A stretch of 64,000 bases of DNA from contig NMRB01000168.1 in the NCBI GenBank assembly GCA_002633025.1, positions 502,398-566,397 on the forward strand, written 5' to 3'. The position numbers and the translations under genes are program-made. The DNA comes from Notospermus geniculatus (lineage: Eukaryota > Nemertea > Pilidiophora > Heteronemertea > Lineidae). Of the stretch, positions 1 to 11,324 are shown one piece after another (positions within the stretch are counted from its first letter, which is position 1; the number at the start of each line of letters is the position of its first letter). The notes beneath the pieces are model-generated. The model worked only from the letters and a program-made list of their open reading frames with translations. It had not been told where the DNA came from and did not search any database.

Positions 1-950
1 CTAATAATACCCTGCAGCTTGACCTAGAGGTCAAATAAGATGTTGTTGTACAATATGTTGGTGTGACCTGTTGTGTAATAGGTCGGTGCGACCTACTTCT
101 TTGTTTGTAACCACGAAAAGACATTGAAGTCATATAAATGAAAGGTCACATTGGGCACAATGATACTCTATGGCAGTGCAATATACTAGGCTGTTGAGGG
201 TGACATTGGCATCAAGTTGTGTCAATTTCAACAGAGTCAGAATGCAGAAGTAGCCAGAAGGCCAAATATTCTGTCACTTCACAAAGACATGGTGATCCTG
301 CAAACAAAATCATGACCTCCTACACAGTCATTCACAACTTCATTAGTTTTCCGTACTCATCATACTTATGTGTTGAAAGATGTCAACGACTTTGATTTTA
401 TGATGTAATGAATATGTAGCCGACTCCTTGTCAACATGTTGTAGGGTACAGACTATTTCATGCCGACTTGGTTGTAGATTCCTGATCTGGCATTGTAGGA
501 AATGTACTGAAGATCTCAGTCATTGTGAATGAAATGCTCACGCTCCAGGAGGAAATCAACTATTTGATGTGAACACAGAAGATGGGAAGTTTGTTGGCCA
601 ATGGCAGACTTCGGAAGTTCTTGGCAAAAAATATACAGAAGGCTTGAATCTTGGTGACCAGGTTGTCTCAAATCCAAAGCGAGCCATGGTGTGTATAGAA
701 AGAGTGTCCCCACAGAGTTCCATTGGCTGGTAGGCTGTATTACTCTTTCATTGGCCATAACGTATACGTTATTGCACACGGTCTGTGAAACTGCCCATAA
801 TGTACAGTATACATTATATACGTATGTTATCTCAGGATTTCCATCTAGCAAAGTGAAGTTTAGCAGAGAATTCAATATCACTGCTTGCAGATGGTTTGAA
901 ACTTCGGTAACTTGGGTAAAATAATACTAAAATAATACTAAAATAATAAT
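1..950. other. Non-coding stretch, no feature recognised
   Basis: The short open frames here match no family I recognise and have no convincing splice sites. Small palindromic words (around 760-830) and a short A/T-rich direct repeat (920-955) are visible, but nothing forms a clear element. Confidence 0.4.
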
Positions 951-957
951 ACTAAAA

Positions 958-1315
958 TTTGAGAAGAGTTTGTTTGTTTGTCTGCGATTTTCTCCAAGAC
1001 TGACGAATGGATCGCTCCCAAACTTTGTATGCAAATGCGGACAGACCTTGGAATTAAGTGTCCTTACGGAGCCCGAATTTTGATTCGCCTAAAAGATTTC
1101 AAAATACTAAGATATTAACAAAAATAACTATGCTGTTTACACCTTTTGACGTCACCGAGAGTTCCGTGACGTCGGCAACGTCATGTGACGAAATGACATC
1201 GTTACGCCAGTCGAACGGGTATGACACCATTACGGCCCCCAAATGCTCCTAATGAAGTGACTCGTCTCACATGAATTTAGCAGTTCCCCCACTGAACGGG
1301 TATTGCCTAGTTGCT
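958..1315. repeat. Possible interspersed repeat fragment
   Basis: The text has the style of a dispersed repeat seen in many marine invertebrate genomes: a TTTGTTTGTTTGTCTGCGAT start and two copies of an 'ACGGGTAT' motif near 1216 and 1298. No second copy was found in this window and no terminal repeats were established, so the call rests on resemblance only. Confidence 0.25.
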
Positions 1316-1856
1316 AAAATATGGGTAAATCAGGGGGTACAGATAGCGTGAGCAGTGAAAGAGTCAACGTAACCAAGCGATATTTCCCCAGAAACCACCT
1401 TATTGCTTCCTTCTCAAAGAAATGTAAATCAATTGCTCATGACATCATTTGTAATCAACGTCAATTTCATTTTACCATTAACTCGATTAGTTTCTCACTC
1501 CCGCGTCTCGGTTCGCGGAGGGTTAATTAATGGAAAAAATGTCACATTAGCCAATCTATTGAAGAGTAGATGAAGGCTCGTTATCCTCAATGCACTGCAA
1601 TGAAAAAGTCAATCCATGTGAAATGAACGTCGAACTGTTGCTAATCATCCCATGAAAGAAACATCAAATCTCTCGTTCTATCATTAGAGTGAGACGTCTA
1701 CCGAGGTTTCTTTTTGAGCGGGGTCTCTGCATTGAAAATGTAAATTATTTCGATGGTGAGTCAAGCAGGGTTCAAACTTTGTATTGGGTGTAGGAGGAGG
1801 GTCAAAACCTCCCTTAGTGGTCACCTCGGACCCTTCTTTATGGTGAACCCCTCTGT

Positions 1857-2095
1857 AAAGGTACTGTCACACTGAAGTAGTTCTCAAAACATCCTGCCCC
1901 GTCCTAAAAAAATCATAAAATGGGCTAGAACGTGTAATTGGCCAAATAATGTCTCGAACTGCTGGAGCACCCTTCCCGTCCGAGCCCGTCCAGGAAGTTC
2001 GTAAAAAGACTGTAAAAAGTTTCCACTACATCCACTTCATTTGCACACAGTTTGAGCCACACTAGCTCAGTGTGATGGGGCATTATGGTGAACCC
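1857..2095. repeat. Interspersed element R1, copy 1
   Basis: This block matches 10669-11040 closely in the same orientation (shared starts such as AAGGTACTGTCACA and the later GAAGTTCGTAAAAAGACTGT). The copy at 10.7 kb has weak inverted similarity between its ends (AGTTCTCA near both), so R1 may be a decayed TIR element. This copy lacks the 103-bp insertion carried by copy 2, so it serves as the empty site. No protein is encoded. Confidence 0.7.
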
Positions 2096-2147
2096 CTCTG
2101 TAAAGAGCCCTCTGTCAGTTTTCAGGACAAAATGGTTCATCCCATAC

Positions 2148-2247
2148 TCATCCTCCGCCGCAGGGTGTTGGTCTCGCTCTTCTTCACCAGCTCCCATGTG
2201 GACGAGTGATGAAGATGAGCGAGGCCAAAACCCTGCGGTCGGAGAAT
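2148..2247. mobile_element. Foldback element family F, copy 1 (diverged)
   Basis: The left arm (TCCTCCGCCGCAGGGTGTTG...) is inverted at the right end, with a short loop between, so the element can fold into one long hairpin. Related copies lie at 28299-28392 and 62456-62569. This copy is the most diverged and its target duplication is no longer clear. It is non-autonomous, with no coding capacity. Confidence 0.65.
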
Positions 2248-2249
2248 CC

Positions 2250-3238
2250 TATACTAGTCATTTCTAAATAGGAAGATAAATTAAGTAAATTGAAAAATAA
2301 AAGTTAAAGAGTCAGTGAGTGGTCAGGCTGTTCTGGAAATGGTTCCAAAAGTCACAACAATAACAATGATCGTAGCAAAAAATTTAAAACGGTTGTGTCC
2401 GTGAGTGTTCAAGCTGTCAAGGAAATGGTCCACAAGTCACTACAGCAACAACGAGCTAAAAAATTTTAAGTGGTAGTGTCCGAATCCAGTGGCTCATATT
2501 GTATGAGGGATGCTGAAATCAAAGTGCTGGGCCCTTCATAGGGCGCATTGTAAATTTCACCACAAGTTCCGAAAAATCGAACTTCACAGAATGATAGAAC
2601 CGTGGTGGATCCTGAATCAGGTTTTGCAAGTTCACCAAAAGATTAAAATGCAGTTTGCAATATTTTCCAAAATTGATGACTTTCTTTACAGCATTCAGTT
2701 TTAGGTTCTACATACCTCCTTGGTGTGTTTGATTAATTCATGTAATGTATATTTGATCTTAATGTCGTATGTTTGATGATAAACGACTTTGCCTAATTTT
2801 GTGTTTCCTTTGTTCTCTTCTAGGTAAGTTATCCATCATATTTGGTACTAGAGCGTGGTAAGGTCATTATTTATACAGTTTATTGATGTTCAAAAACTGC
2901 AATGATTCTCTCTGAAGGTATTTATAAAAGATAGCAAATGCTTTTACTTCAAGTTTTGTAATACATGTCTGGACGTTGCTGTGCAAATCTAAGTAAAAGC
3001 GTTTGCTAACTTTTATAAATACCAGCCATTATCTTGGGCTTGTCGGGAAGCAGTTCCTGAACTTTAGCCTTGTTCGGGTGAGATTGGCGTGCTTTATGTT
3101 GGGCCCTCTGGGTGTTTTGTCAGTAGAAGTAAAAACTCGTAAACTTGGCATGTGCTACAGCCAGAAAAGTTATAACTCAGAAACTTGTCATTGGCCCATT
3201 GCATGTGTAGTGTTGCCATTTTGGGAAAACTGCGTAAC
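2250..3238. other. Non-coding stretch, no feature recognised
   Basis: Two loosely similar AT-rich blocks (about 2310-2400 and 2401-2480) share words such as TCAAGCTGTC/TCAGGCTGTT followed by GGAAATGGT, suggesting an old local duplication. Nothing coding or clearly mobile was seen. Confidence 0.35.
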
Positions 3239-3239
3239 T

Positions 3240-3472
3240 ATAGACCATTCTCAAATTGACATAAACGACAAAAATCTGCGCACTTCTGCCGAAATCTCAA
3301 CCACAACCTCGATCTGAAACTGAATGACGTAACGCAGACAATCCCACGACATTGACATCAAAGACGCTGCGTCAGACTCGACCATTGCTGAATCGAGGAG
3401 GCCGGTTTCAGATCGAGGTTCTGGTTGAGATTTCGGTGGAAGTGCGCAGATCTGCAAATTCGAGAATCGTCT
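3240..3472. mobile_element. Long-TIR MITE family M1, copy 1
   Basis: The first ~75 bp, beginning TAGACCATTCTCAAATT, recur inverted at the right end, which closes with GAGAATCGTCT. The middle holds the family core GACTCGACCATTGCTGAATC. Three other copies lie at 12585-12811 (opposite orientation), 31913-32160 and 52139-52372. About 233 bp, no ORF of its own. Ends of TAGAC type with TA next to them could fit a Tc1/mariner-mobilised MITE, but the superfamily is an inference. Confidence 0.8.
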
Positions 3473-3887
3473 TCTGGCAAGTATGTCAGAGTCCAGACAC
3501 GTGCCAGATGTAAATTTTCAATGTCTTTGAGGTACATGTACTGTGGTGTGGAATTTCATCTCGAGGACTTTTGAAATGTTTTCTGTAGTCAGACTCTCCG
3601 CTGGAATTATTTCGAGGCGAAGATTCTTTGCAAATACCATTCTTTCTTGAACTTTGAGGTAAAGAATAGATCGACATTAGTCAAAGCGCTATTAATGCCT
3701 TTGGCACCTTTATCTTCCGTTTTATCGTTTTACAATAGTTAATGATTTATCAAGAAATTTCTCAATAGATTGATTCTCTCGCTGTTTAGAACATGAAACA
3801 TCACACGGACGTTTTGTATACATCGATGATTGATTCTGATTAGAGGAGTTTAAATTTGTAATTCGAGCTTGTGAATGCATATGGCTG

Positions 3888-3970
3888 CCACGGTGGTGCA
3901 GTGACAACATCGGTGCTCTGAGGGAGGTAATCGTGGGTACAGACCCAGACCGACAATTGTTTGCATGAAA
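3888..3970 (+). repeat. Possible tRNA-derived SINE relic
   Basis: The opening GCCACGGTGGTGCAGTG resembles the head of the better SINE at 35993 (GAGCCACGGTGGTGTAGTGG). A degraded B-box-like stretch follows. The remainder does not align clearly, so this is at most a decayed fragment. Confidence 0.3.
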
Positions 3971-4040
3971 CTGAGTGTGGTGCATTAACAACCCAATTAA
4001 GCGACACATGCGCAAACCTAAACTCCCTACGCAGTTGTGA

Positions 4041-4398
4041 GTCGTGCCCCCTTTGGTTTACTCACTCTCCACAACTGCTTTACTTGTAGAAGTTGCCGCG
4101 TTTGGTCAACAGATGGCGTCAGGGCCTAGCGCAAGTTTTATAGCCTATCAGCACGCTGCTTTCAGAACTCTTTGGCCCGTTGGCAATGGATGTTCTTGTG
4201 CTACCATGGCTACTAGATCACATGATCCGCTCAGCCAATTGAAAAAGTGTCTCATGCAGGCCAGCTTGGTTTACAGGTTGCTCGGCGCTCTCATTGGTCG
4301 ACTCTCTCAGTGCCATCTGTTGACCAAATGCGGCGAATTTTACAAAGTGATGCATGCAGTTGCGGAGAGTGGGGAAACCAACGGGGCACGGTACACGA
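4041..4398. mobile_element. Palindromic TIR element inside the 4-5 kb nest
   Basis: The left arm (GTCGTGCCCCCTTTGGTTT... through TTTGGTCAACAGATGGC at 4101) is mirrored by the right arm (GCCATCTGTTGACCAAA at 4313 through ACGGGGCACGGTACACGAC). The arms are roughly 80 bp or more and diverged at scattered bases. It abuts the left end of element X, whose sister copy at 56 kb lacks this neighbour. Confidence 0.65.
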
Positions 4399-5003
4399 CT
4401 GTTAGAAGTCAATGCATGTAGTGGAAAAGGTCCGGAACGAAATTTGATTGGTTGGTACCCTATTTGGAACATAATAGGAATTCCNACCTGTGACAGCTAT
4501 CGGCTATACCACAATGTTTATATGCAGCGGGAATTCCCTTCTCCATGATAACGTTAATATTGTTCGGCGATCTTATTCCAAGATTCAGTAAATTCAGTAA
4601 ATTGCATCGACTCTCATGCTTCCGAGCTAAACTGCCGGAATTTTGTGCCGAAGATTGCATTTTTTCTCAGCCGAGTATTATAAAATCAAAATAATGTCAA
4701 CGTCTTGCAATAGATAAACATGTTTAGAGCAATTTGAGCCTATTGGTAATCGGAAGTCCGATCTGATGACTTCAAAAAATGCATTTGAAGTGTGATAAAT
4801 TTACAGTAGATGCCTCCTGCGCATGCCCAGATTGACTTCTTCCGGTCGTCAATAAAATTCTATTGGCTTTGCTGTGGAGGTAGGCGTCGACTACGCCGAT
4901 TTGGCTGCGTCACCGTACTATTTTTAGGAGGGCTTTCCCCATGTTGTGGCCGTTCTCCGAAAGGTGACGCCTCTATAGCAAATTCCCTTCCTAACAGTCG
5001 TGG
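4394..5003. mobile_element. TIR element X, copy 1 (internal stretch missing at an N)
   Basis: Ends CACGACTGTTAGAAG and CCTAACAGTCGTGG are inverted repeats of each other. The body matches 56058-56829 over most of its length, except that about 170 bp present there (roughly 56150-56318) are replaced here by a single N at 4485. The short open frames are not shared as conserved proteins. The superfamily is unknown. Confidence 0.7.
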
Positions 5004-5034
5004 GTACACAACTGCGTAGGGAGTTTAGCGCAAA

Positions 5035-5842
5035 CCCATTGCTCGGTCATTCTGTGTTAGATGCTTGGCCAGGACACACGGTAGGAGTGAACGCTCTCTC
5101 TAATTTTGTTTTTCCCGATTTTAAGCCGAGAATGGCTACCGACATGAATGAGTATGGCAAAAAGCCGAGTATGGCTCAGTGAAATGGCGAGTAGCTGGGC
5201 GATGTGGTGAATGTTTGGAAGGGAATGAAGGCAAACTGGCCTTGGGCCAGTGCCACCAAATTGTGTGAGTGCATGAAGGCCGATGCATGCCATGTTTTGC
5301 AATTGTTGGCTATAACTTTCCCTACAGCAGATATTTCGGTCACAATGGAGATTGTTATATCAATTATTAACCATAATGATCTTGTAACCTTTCTACTGTT
5401 TTCTGCGAAATGGCCGATTCGCTTTCTGCGGTTTGCTCATAAACTGACCATTCAATCTTACTGCACGACTACCCGTGTTGCGTTTTCCTCGGGGTAGACT
5501 ATTACCGAGTGTAATCGGTTCATGTGTTGTCATTTTAAATGCAAGACTGGATGAGCAACTTCCTGTGTACAGTATTTACTCTGGATGTGTACATAGTCTG
5601 TGGCATCGCACAGATACATTTATTAACATTCCCGTCTCTATTTGCTCTCATTGACGTGATGCAACGCTGCGGTTTTGATGGTAATTCTGACTTTGCTGGA
5701 ATTTGCAACTTGGAGCAATGCACTGAGTTTTGCTTTAAAAAAGCTCACGATTTTTCATTTCCATCTGTGTACACTCTTTCACTGCCTTTTCAAATTTATG
5801 TCTGATCTCCTTTCATATCATATACAGTGGACAACACCTCCC
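5035..5842. other. Non-coding stretch, no feature recognised
   Basis: Contains several short open frames on both strands, none with a recognisable domain or convincing splice signals. No terminal repeats or second copy were found in the window. Confidence 0.35.
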
Positions 5843-6354
5843 TAAGCCTAGCATACATCGGCCTTGCCGCTGAAAGCAACTACCAGCAATGGCATTTCCG
5901 GCAACAGTTGGTGACTACCTGGAACCAGCAGCAAACTAATCAGATGCTCAAACAGGCCGATGTACGCGCACCGGCAACACTATTGCTGACCTTTGCCACC
6001 AGTTCCAGCCAGTTGCTCATGTTCTATTGTTGCCAACGGTTGCTTCTAGTCGTCTTCAGTTGCTTCCGATGTATGCACGCTGGCAATGAATTTCCTCGTT
6101 TGTGGAGCACACCTGACCTGGTCACGTGAATGTTTTTCACATGACACCTGAGTGGTCCGATTGGAAGACATCAACAATTTCCGTGTAGCATTCAGTACCA
6201 TTCCTGTCCGATGTGCACACTCCAGATTGAAGACTAGATTGTGCCGCTTGTTGCCGCAATGACCTGTCGTAACCGATGTGCGCGAACGTGTACATCGATA
6301 GCGACTGTTGCGTTCAGTTGCTTCCAGTCGCAAGGCTGATATACGCTTGGCTTA
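5843..6354. mobile_element. TIR element family A, copy 1
   Basis: The left end TAAGCCTAGCATACATCGGC and the right end reverse complement (TAAGCCAAGCGTATATCAGC...) form a ~38-bp TIR. The body, rich in CAACxG/GTTGC words, matches 15377-15878 in reverse orientation. About 512 bp. The open frames are not conserved between the copies, so it is a non-autonomous DNA transposon. Confidence 0.8.
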
Positions 6355-7493
6355 ACAGTTTTGCCTCAAAGACCAGCACATCCTCAATGAATATTTTACA
6401 TATCCAAATCAACATACAAGTGTTTGCGCACCTTCTTGTCGACGGACTGCATCACCATCAGATTCATTTACTTGTGTCTGGACATTTTGGGATGTTTCTG
6501 CACCAGGATACTGATTACTTTCTCTTCAAACCTCATCGACTTCTCATAGAACAAAATTGCTTCTAAAAATGTTTCACCCAGTCTTCTGTTGCCGTAGATG
6601 TACCCTCTACTTCGCCACGTTATCCTGGAGGTGAAATTACTCCCTTATGTTGAGGAGCATTCTAAAATACGAGCCTTGGACTTTCCTTTGCCTTTGTTGT
6701 CTGAAACAAGTTTGTCTAGATCGCACAAAGTAAAAAACGAAGACCCAGGTAAAAAACGCAGACCTCACAGGGTAAAAAACAAAGCCCCGTGTCTTGTTGA
6801 CTTCTGACATGACATTGAAGCTTCCAGCTTGCAATATGACAAGAAAGGATGACACTAGTGCCTTGGCCAGCAAAAACTGTCAAAAATTGGCAGGTCTCTC
6901 TGCTTTGTAGACTGGCCCATACCTTGAAATCTACCCTCACTCGTGGTGAAAGTATAGAGACCTACCCTCGTACTCCCAGGTTCATACGGAACCTTGGAAT
7001 CTATCTCACGTTCAGGGAAACATATATCAGGTTTATTCCAATATTTTGAAAGGCTAGAATGGTTTTATCCAGGGAGTCTGACGGCTAGAGAGAGACTTAT
7101 CACTGTGACACCAACCTGGGGATTCAGGAAGGTCGGGGAAAGTGGATCTGTTGTGTCACGATCGTGGATCAAGTATTTGTGGTTGGCATCATTTTGAGCT
7201 CATATCACACCCAGTGATAAAGGTACAGCAATCTCAAACTTCAGCTCCATCGTCGAGGGCCATCTCAAAAGTTTGAGGAGGGGGTGATTTTGCAGTGATG
7301 GAGACTACATTTGACACTCCCTGCGTGAATTTATTGTGGAATTCTAATGGGTCGGGTCAAGACAGTTGCAGGTCACAAGAGATGGAGTGATGGGCTATTC
7401 CAAGCCTGCTGCCTTCTTCTTTGGAAATCTGCAGCTCTGTCACTGCAATCGAGACTCTGCCACTGCTGCTAAAGAGCTAAGACTAAGAGTGGA
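6355..7493. other. Non-coding stretch, minor repeats only
   Basis: Around 6728-6785 three short units containing GTAAAAAACGAAGACCC-like text are arranged in tandem. Two GTATAGAGACCTACC/GAAATCTACCCTC-like phrases occur near 6930-6980. No gene or complete element was recognised. Confidence 0.35.
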
Positions 7494-7861
7494 ACCTCCC
7501 AGATATAGGTGGAACCTCCCAGAGTGCTAACAGTGGAACCTCCCAGAGTGCTAACCGTGGAACCTCCCAGAGTACTAACAGTGGAACCTCCCAGAGTGCT
7601 AACAGTGGAACCTCCCAGACTGCTAACCATGGAACTTATTCGAGTGCTAACAGTAGAACCTCCCAGAGTGCTAACAGTGGAACCTCCCAGAGTGCTAACC
7701 ATGGAACCTCCCAGAGTACTAACAGTGGAACCTCCCAGAGTGCTAACAGTGGAACCTCCCAGACTGCTAACCATGGAACTTATTCGAGTGCTAACAGTAG
7801 AACCTCCCAGAGTGCTAACAGTGGAACCTCCCAGAGTGCTAACCATGGAACCTCCCAGAGT
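7494..7861. repeat. 24-bp minisatellite with 144-bp higher-order repeat
   Basis: The unit GTGGAACCTCCCAGAGTGCT plus AACA is repeated about 15 times up to the assembly gap. A variant unit (CATGGAACTTATTCGAGTGC) recurs at 7627 and 7771, exactly six units (144 bp) apart, showing higher-order amplification. Because 24 is divisible by 3, long open frames exist on both strands. They are repeat artefacts, with no start context or splice sites supporting expression. The array runs into the gap, so its true length is unknown. Confidence 0.95.
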
Positions 7862-8134
7862 NNNNNNNNNNNNNNNNNNNNNNNNNNNNNNNNNNNNNNN
7901 NNNNNNNNNNNNNNNNNNNNNNNNNNNNNNNNNNNNNNNNNNNNNNNNNNNNNNNNNNNNNNNNNNNNNNNNNNNNNNNNNNNNNNNNNNNNNNNNNNNN
8001 NNNNNNNNNNNNNNNNNNNNNNNNNNNNNNNNNNNNNNNNNNNNNNNNNNNNNNNNNNNNNNNNNNNNNNNNNNNNNNNNNNNNNNNNNNNNNNNNNNNN
8101 NNNNNNNNNNNNNNNNNNNNNNNNNNNNNNNNNN
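7862..8134. other. Assembly gap (273 N)
   Basis: A run of N directly follows the 24-bp minisatellite, which most likely caused the assembly break. Confidence 0.99.
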
Positions 8135-8274
8135 AAATTGGCAGGATTGGCATTTGACTGCCTTTAGTCCCAAAAACCCCAAGTCCAATAAACCAGTGAA
8201 CCACATTTACATGGCTAGAGTGTCCAATTTTGCTCTCAATGCTGGGGAATGGTGTAAAAGCACACTTATTTTCT

Positions 8275-8405
8275 AAAATTTTCTCGGGGGAGGCCCCCCG
8301 CCAATGTTTCGGCTTGCGCTTTTGGCACTCGCTGCTATGGACTACGGGTACAGCCCACTATTTTATCAAATCTTTGCCCCCCCCCAACCTCCCAAGACAT
8401 TCCTA
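8275..8405. repeat. Possible dispersed-repeat fragment
   Basis: A GGGGGAGGCCCCCCGCC start and a C-rich tract followed by CCTACGGCCCTG resemble the ends of small C/G-tract repeats such as those near 13.1 and 31.5 kb. No alignable second copy was found, so confidence is low. Confidence 0.25.
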
Positions 8406-8410
8406 CGGCC

Positions 8411-10668
8411 CTGGGCCACAGTTAGTACTGCAGTAAAATTATAATACCATCTAGAACTTCTGCAGTTCCTGGAGTTCCTATTCACGGTAATCCCATCCAC
8501 AAGACAGTATCAAATGAAATACCTACGTGATACACCGTACTTCTTCTTTGGTTTGAATTCATTTCCCAGGTTGCCTCATCTTCCCATTCGACTTCCACAC
8601 AAGCCTTCGTTATTGTGGTGGAATCCTACTCACCTCTAGTTTACGATATCGCTGTGGAGCCACTGAGCTCCTGTTGTCAACAAGGCACGCGGTAGATCGT
8701 TACCTATAGGTACACAACACACGTTGCTGCTGCCAAGTTTGTATTGGACATTCTGCCTTCGCTGGATCAATGCTTTTCCTGCACGGAAGGTCGAAACAGT
8801 TTCAAACATCGTGCAAGTTAGTCGATCGTATCACTTCGGGATGTTCAAGTGCTCGTGGGTGGTTTTTATACAGGAATACAGCGTTTCTTTCCACCGTGTT
8901 TAAAAGTTGAAATCCGTAAACGTGCAGATTGTTGATCTGTCATTAAGCCGTACGGAAAGTCAAAACGCCAGGGATTGTTGTGATGTGTGGTGAATTCTAA
9001 TGCACTTATTTCAAAACTTTGGGAATTCAATTCAGTATGAGTAATATTTCTTGCAAGTGATTAATTTAGAAGCTAATGTACCATTTATACTCTGTGCCAA
9101 TATTTTTTCACAAAATTCATTATTTAGGGAAAAAATGCACCGTTCGTAGTCTGTGCCAATTTTTTTTTCAGAAAAGTTTGTTTACAATAGGGCCTACTAG
9201 AGGTGTATTGCTTTTGTTTTGAAGTCACGTGATGTCGTATAGTTGCTAATGTAGGTGGGTAACTGATGCTGTGGTTTGTGTCCATAGTAGATGGTTTACC
9301 CTCCAATATAACACATTATGCAGGTCGTAACCTAACAAAACAAGGCTACCCTGAAAGCTTGCAGAGAAATATCGTTTATAAATAATTAAATCATATTTGG
9401 TTTGATACACTGCTTCAAGTGTGAGTCAATAGGAGGATTTGGAGTTTTCATCTACTCCCCAGGGTAGTTCAAACTCTGGGAATACAGCTAAGTGGTCGGG
9501 GTCATTAACGGTGGCTGCCGATGACATGGCCTGCCATTCACATCAAAGGTTCAACTGAAACAAGAGCGTGTGTACCATCAGGCTATCGTGAGAGCATTAC
9601 TGATGGATTTTTACGTTTTTAATATAGATTAATGATACTTTTAATCGGCGGTATATTCAGACAGCATTTGTAGCTACAGTTTAAGTGCGTAGAAACATTT
9701 TATTCAGTAGCAGCTGAGATAAGTTTTGGAATTCCACCATTAGTGTCATGTCAATTTCTTGGATGTTAAAGGCACTTTAAAGCGTTTTTGTACAGTTTTG
9801 TTGAAAGTCAGCTGATGTAATGTCTGGAGCCAGACGCAATCATCTTAAAAACTCTTATAACGATTTGTAACACAAGTGGATATTTGGTGAATAATTCGCG
9901 GAGGAAATTGGATATTCTTGTCCCGAATTTCTGTTCCGTTCAGCTTGGAGTGTGATATCTGTGTTTTTTGGCAAATTGGTCCGCATTGAGCGATTCGGTT
10001 CAATTTGGTCGTTATTAACACACATAACTCTACCCGGCGAATTGATCGCTTCCGCGGCCCAAGTTTGGCCTCCTGTCCGCTGTGGATTTTTCAGCACGGA
10101 AAATCAATCAGTCCGGCTTTACATAATATGTTGGCTGTTACCGGCATATGTACTTAGCCTTAAGTGCCGTACTCTGTATATAGATCTTACTGGATGCTGT
10201 TTTGAATGACTGCAGACCTTGTAGCTGATGGACAGTCTGCACAGAAATAAGATGACGTCTTTTTGGCACTTCATAATTCGTGGGGCCAACAGTTGTTGGC
10301 CAAAATAGCAACATTCTCGGATATTAGTTGCCATATTAAAGCACTGGGTTAATATGGTGAAATATCACGAAGCGTTCAAGGCTAACTAACAGTTGGCCAT
10401 CGCAGCCGTACTAAGTCTTTTTTTCTGGAGGACAGTGTGTGCATTATTTGAATGTGAAATTCTCGGAATACATTCGTCTAAATGGTCGTTTATTTAAAAA
10501 TGGCTTCGCCATGCCGCTTGAATTACGTCTCCGTGGAATGGAAACCGTCAAGTCGTTTGTACGACTCCATGGAGAAGAATATATTAGACAATTCTTACAA
10601 GTAGGTATTCTGTCCAGTCTACCTTTTGTGTGGAAGTGTGTCGAACTCCAGGTGATAATGTCACCTAT
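8411..10668. other. Non-coding stretch, no feature recognised
   Basis: About 2.2 kb of average composition. Open frames up to 119 codons occur near its right end (10439 onwards), the last running into repeat R1, which argues against a real exon. No inverted ends or tandem arrays were noticed. Confidence 0.35.
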
Positions 10669-11040
10669 TAAGGTACTGTCACAGCAAAGTAGTTCTCAAA
10701 ACATCCTGTCCCGTCCTGAAAAAATCGTAAAACGGGCTAGAACTTGTAACGTTGGCCAAATAATGTCTCGAAGTTCAGGAGCCTGTTTCATCAAGTGACT
10801 TTAGGCTAATGGTATCATTGACCTAATGCATTTTCCATTTGGTTAGAGGTACCATTAGCTTAAAGTCAATTTATGAAACAGGCCCCTGGAGCACTCTTCC
10901 CGTCCGAGCCGTCCATGAAGTTCGTAAAAAGACTGTAAAAAGTTGCCACTACGTCCACTCCGTTGGCACAGTTTGAGCCCGTTCGGCAACATTTTTGAGA
11001 ACGTACTGAGAACTAGTTTGGTGTGATGGGGGCATTATAA
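10669..11040. repeat. Interspersed element R1, copy 2, interrupted
   Basis: Homologous to 1857-2095 but split by a 103-bp MITE at 10781-10883. Sequence resumes after the insertion at TGGAGCAC in the same register as copy 1. The right end (GTGTGATGGGGGCATTATAA) is the imperfect inverse of the left end region, in keeping with an old TIR element. Confidence 0.7.
10781..10883. mobile_element. 103-bp hairpin MITE inserted in R1
   Basis: Nearly perfect ~35-bp terminal inverted repeats start with GCCTGTTTCATCAAG and end with ATTTATGAAACAGGC. The central loop is short. The uninterrupted homologous site at about 1955-1965 shows that it is an insertion. The flanking duplication is short (about GGAG) and not firmly defined. 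Confidence 0.8.
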
Positions 11041-11116
11041 AGCCCACTCCAGGCATAGGCCTACTTTAAGCCCTTTGCTATGAAATATAAACTTGGCCCC
11101 TCGTATTTTCCTTCAA

Positions 11117-11324
11117 CATAGAGCACAAAAAACGACACACAAAATGATAATAGACATTTTGATAGTAGACGCAAATTTTCGACCCTGAATTGGGGTCTTC
11201 CTCAGGCACTTTCTAGTAGAGATCCCAGAAGTGAAGGAACTTCATTCATTTCTGGGATCTCTACTAGAAGTGCCTGAGGAAGACCCCAGTTGGGGTCAAA
11301 AATTTGCGAAATTCGGAGACTATA
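11117..11324. repeat. Palindromic element P, copy 1
   Basis: Arms 11171-11228 and 11250-11308 are inverted copies around a short loop, with TTTCTAGTAGAGATCCCAG on one side and CTGGGATCTCTACTAGAA on the other. Each arm ends in the module GCAAATTTTCGACCC...GGGGTCTTCCTCAGGC. The preceding 45 bp (AGAGCACAAAAAACGACACA) also recur before copy 2. See the finding on the hammerhead-like core. Confidence 0.75.

Larger units (their letters stand above)
4014..5034. mobile_element. Nested TIR-element cluster
   Basis: An outer inverted pair, TAAACTCCCTACGCAGTTGT at 4018-4037 and its reverse complement near 5008-5028, brackets two internal pieces: a palindromic element (4041-4398) and a copy of element X (4394-5003). 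The order suggests successive insertions into one older TIR element. No transposase gene is present, so all parts are non-autonomous. Confidence 0.6.

Noticed and set aside
7509-8276. 255-codon open frame
   Set aside because: It consists of the 24-bp minisatellite plus unknown gap bases. A period divisible by three keeps it open artificially.
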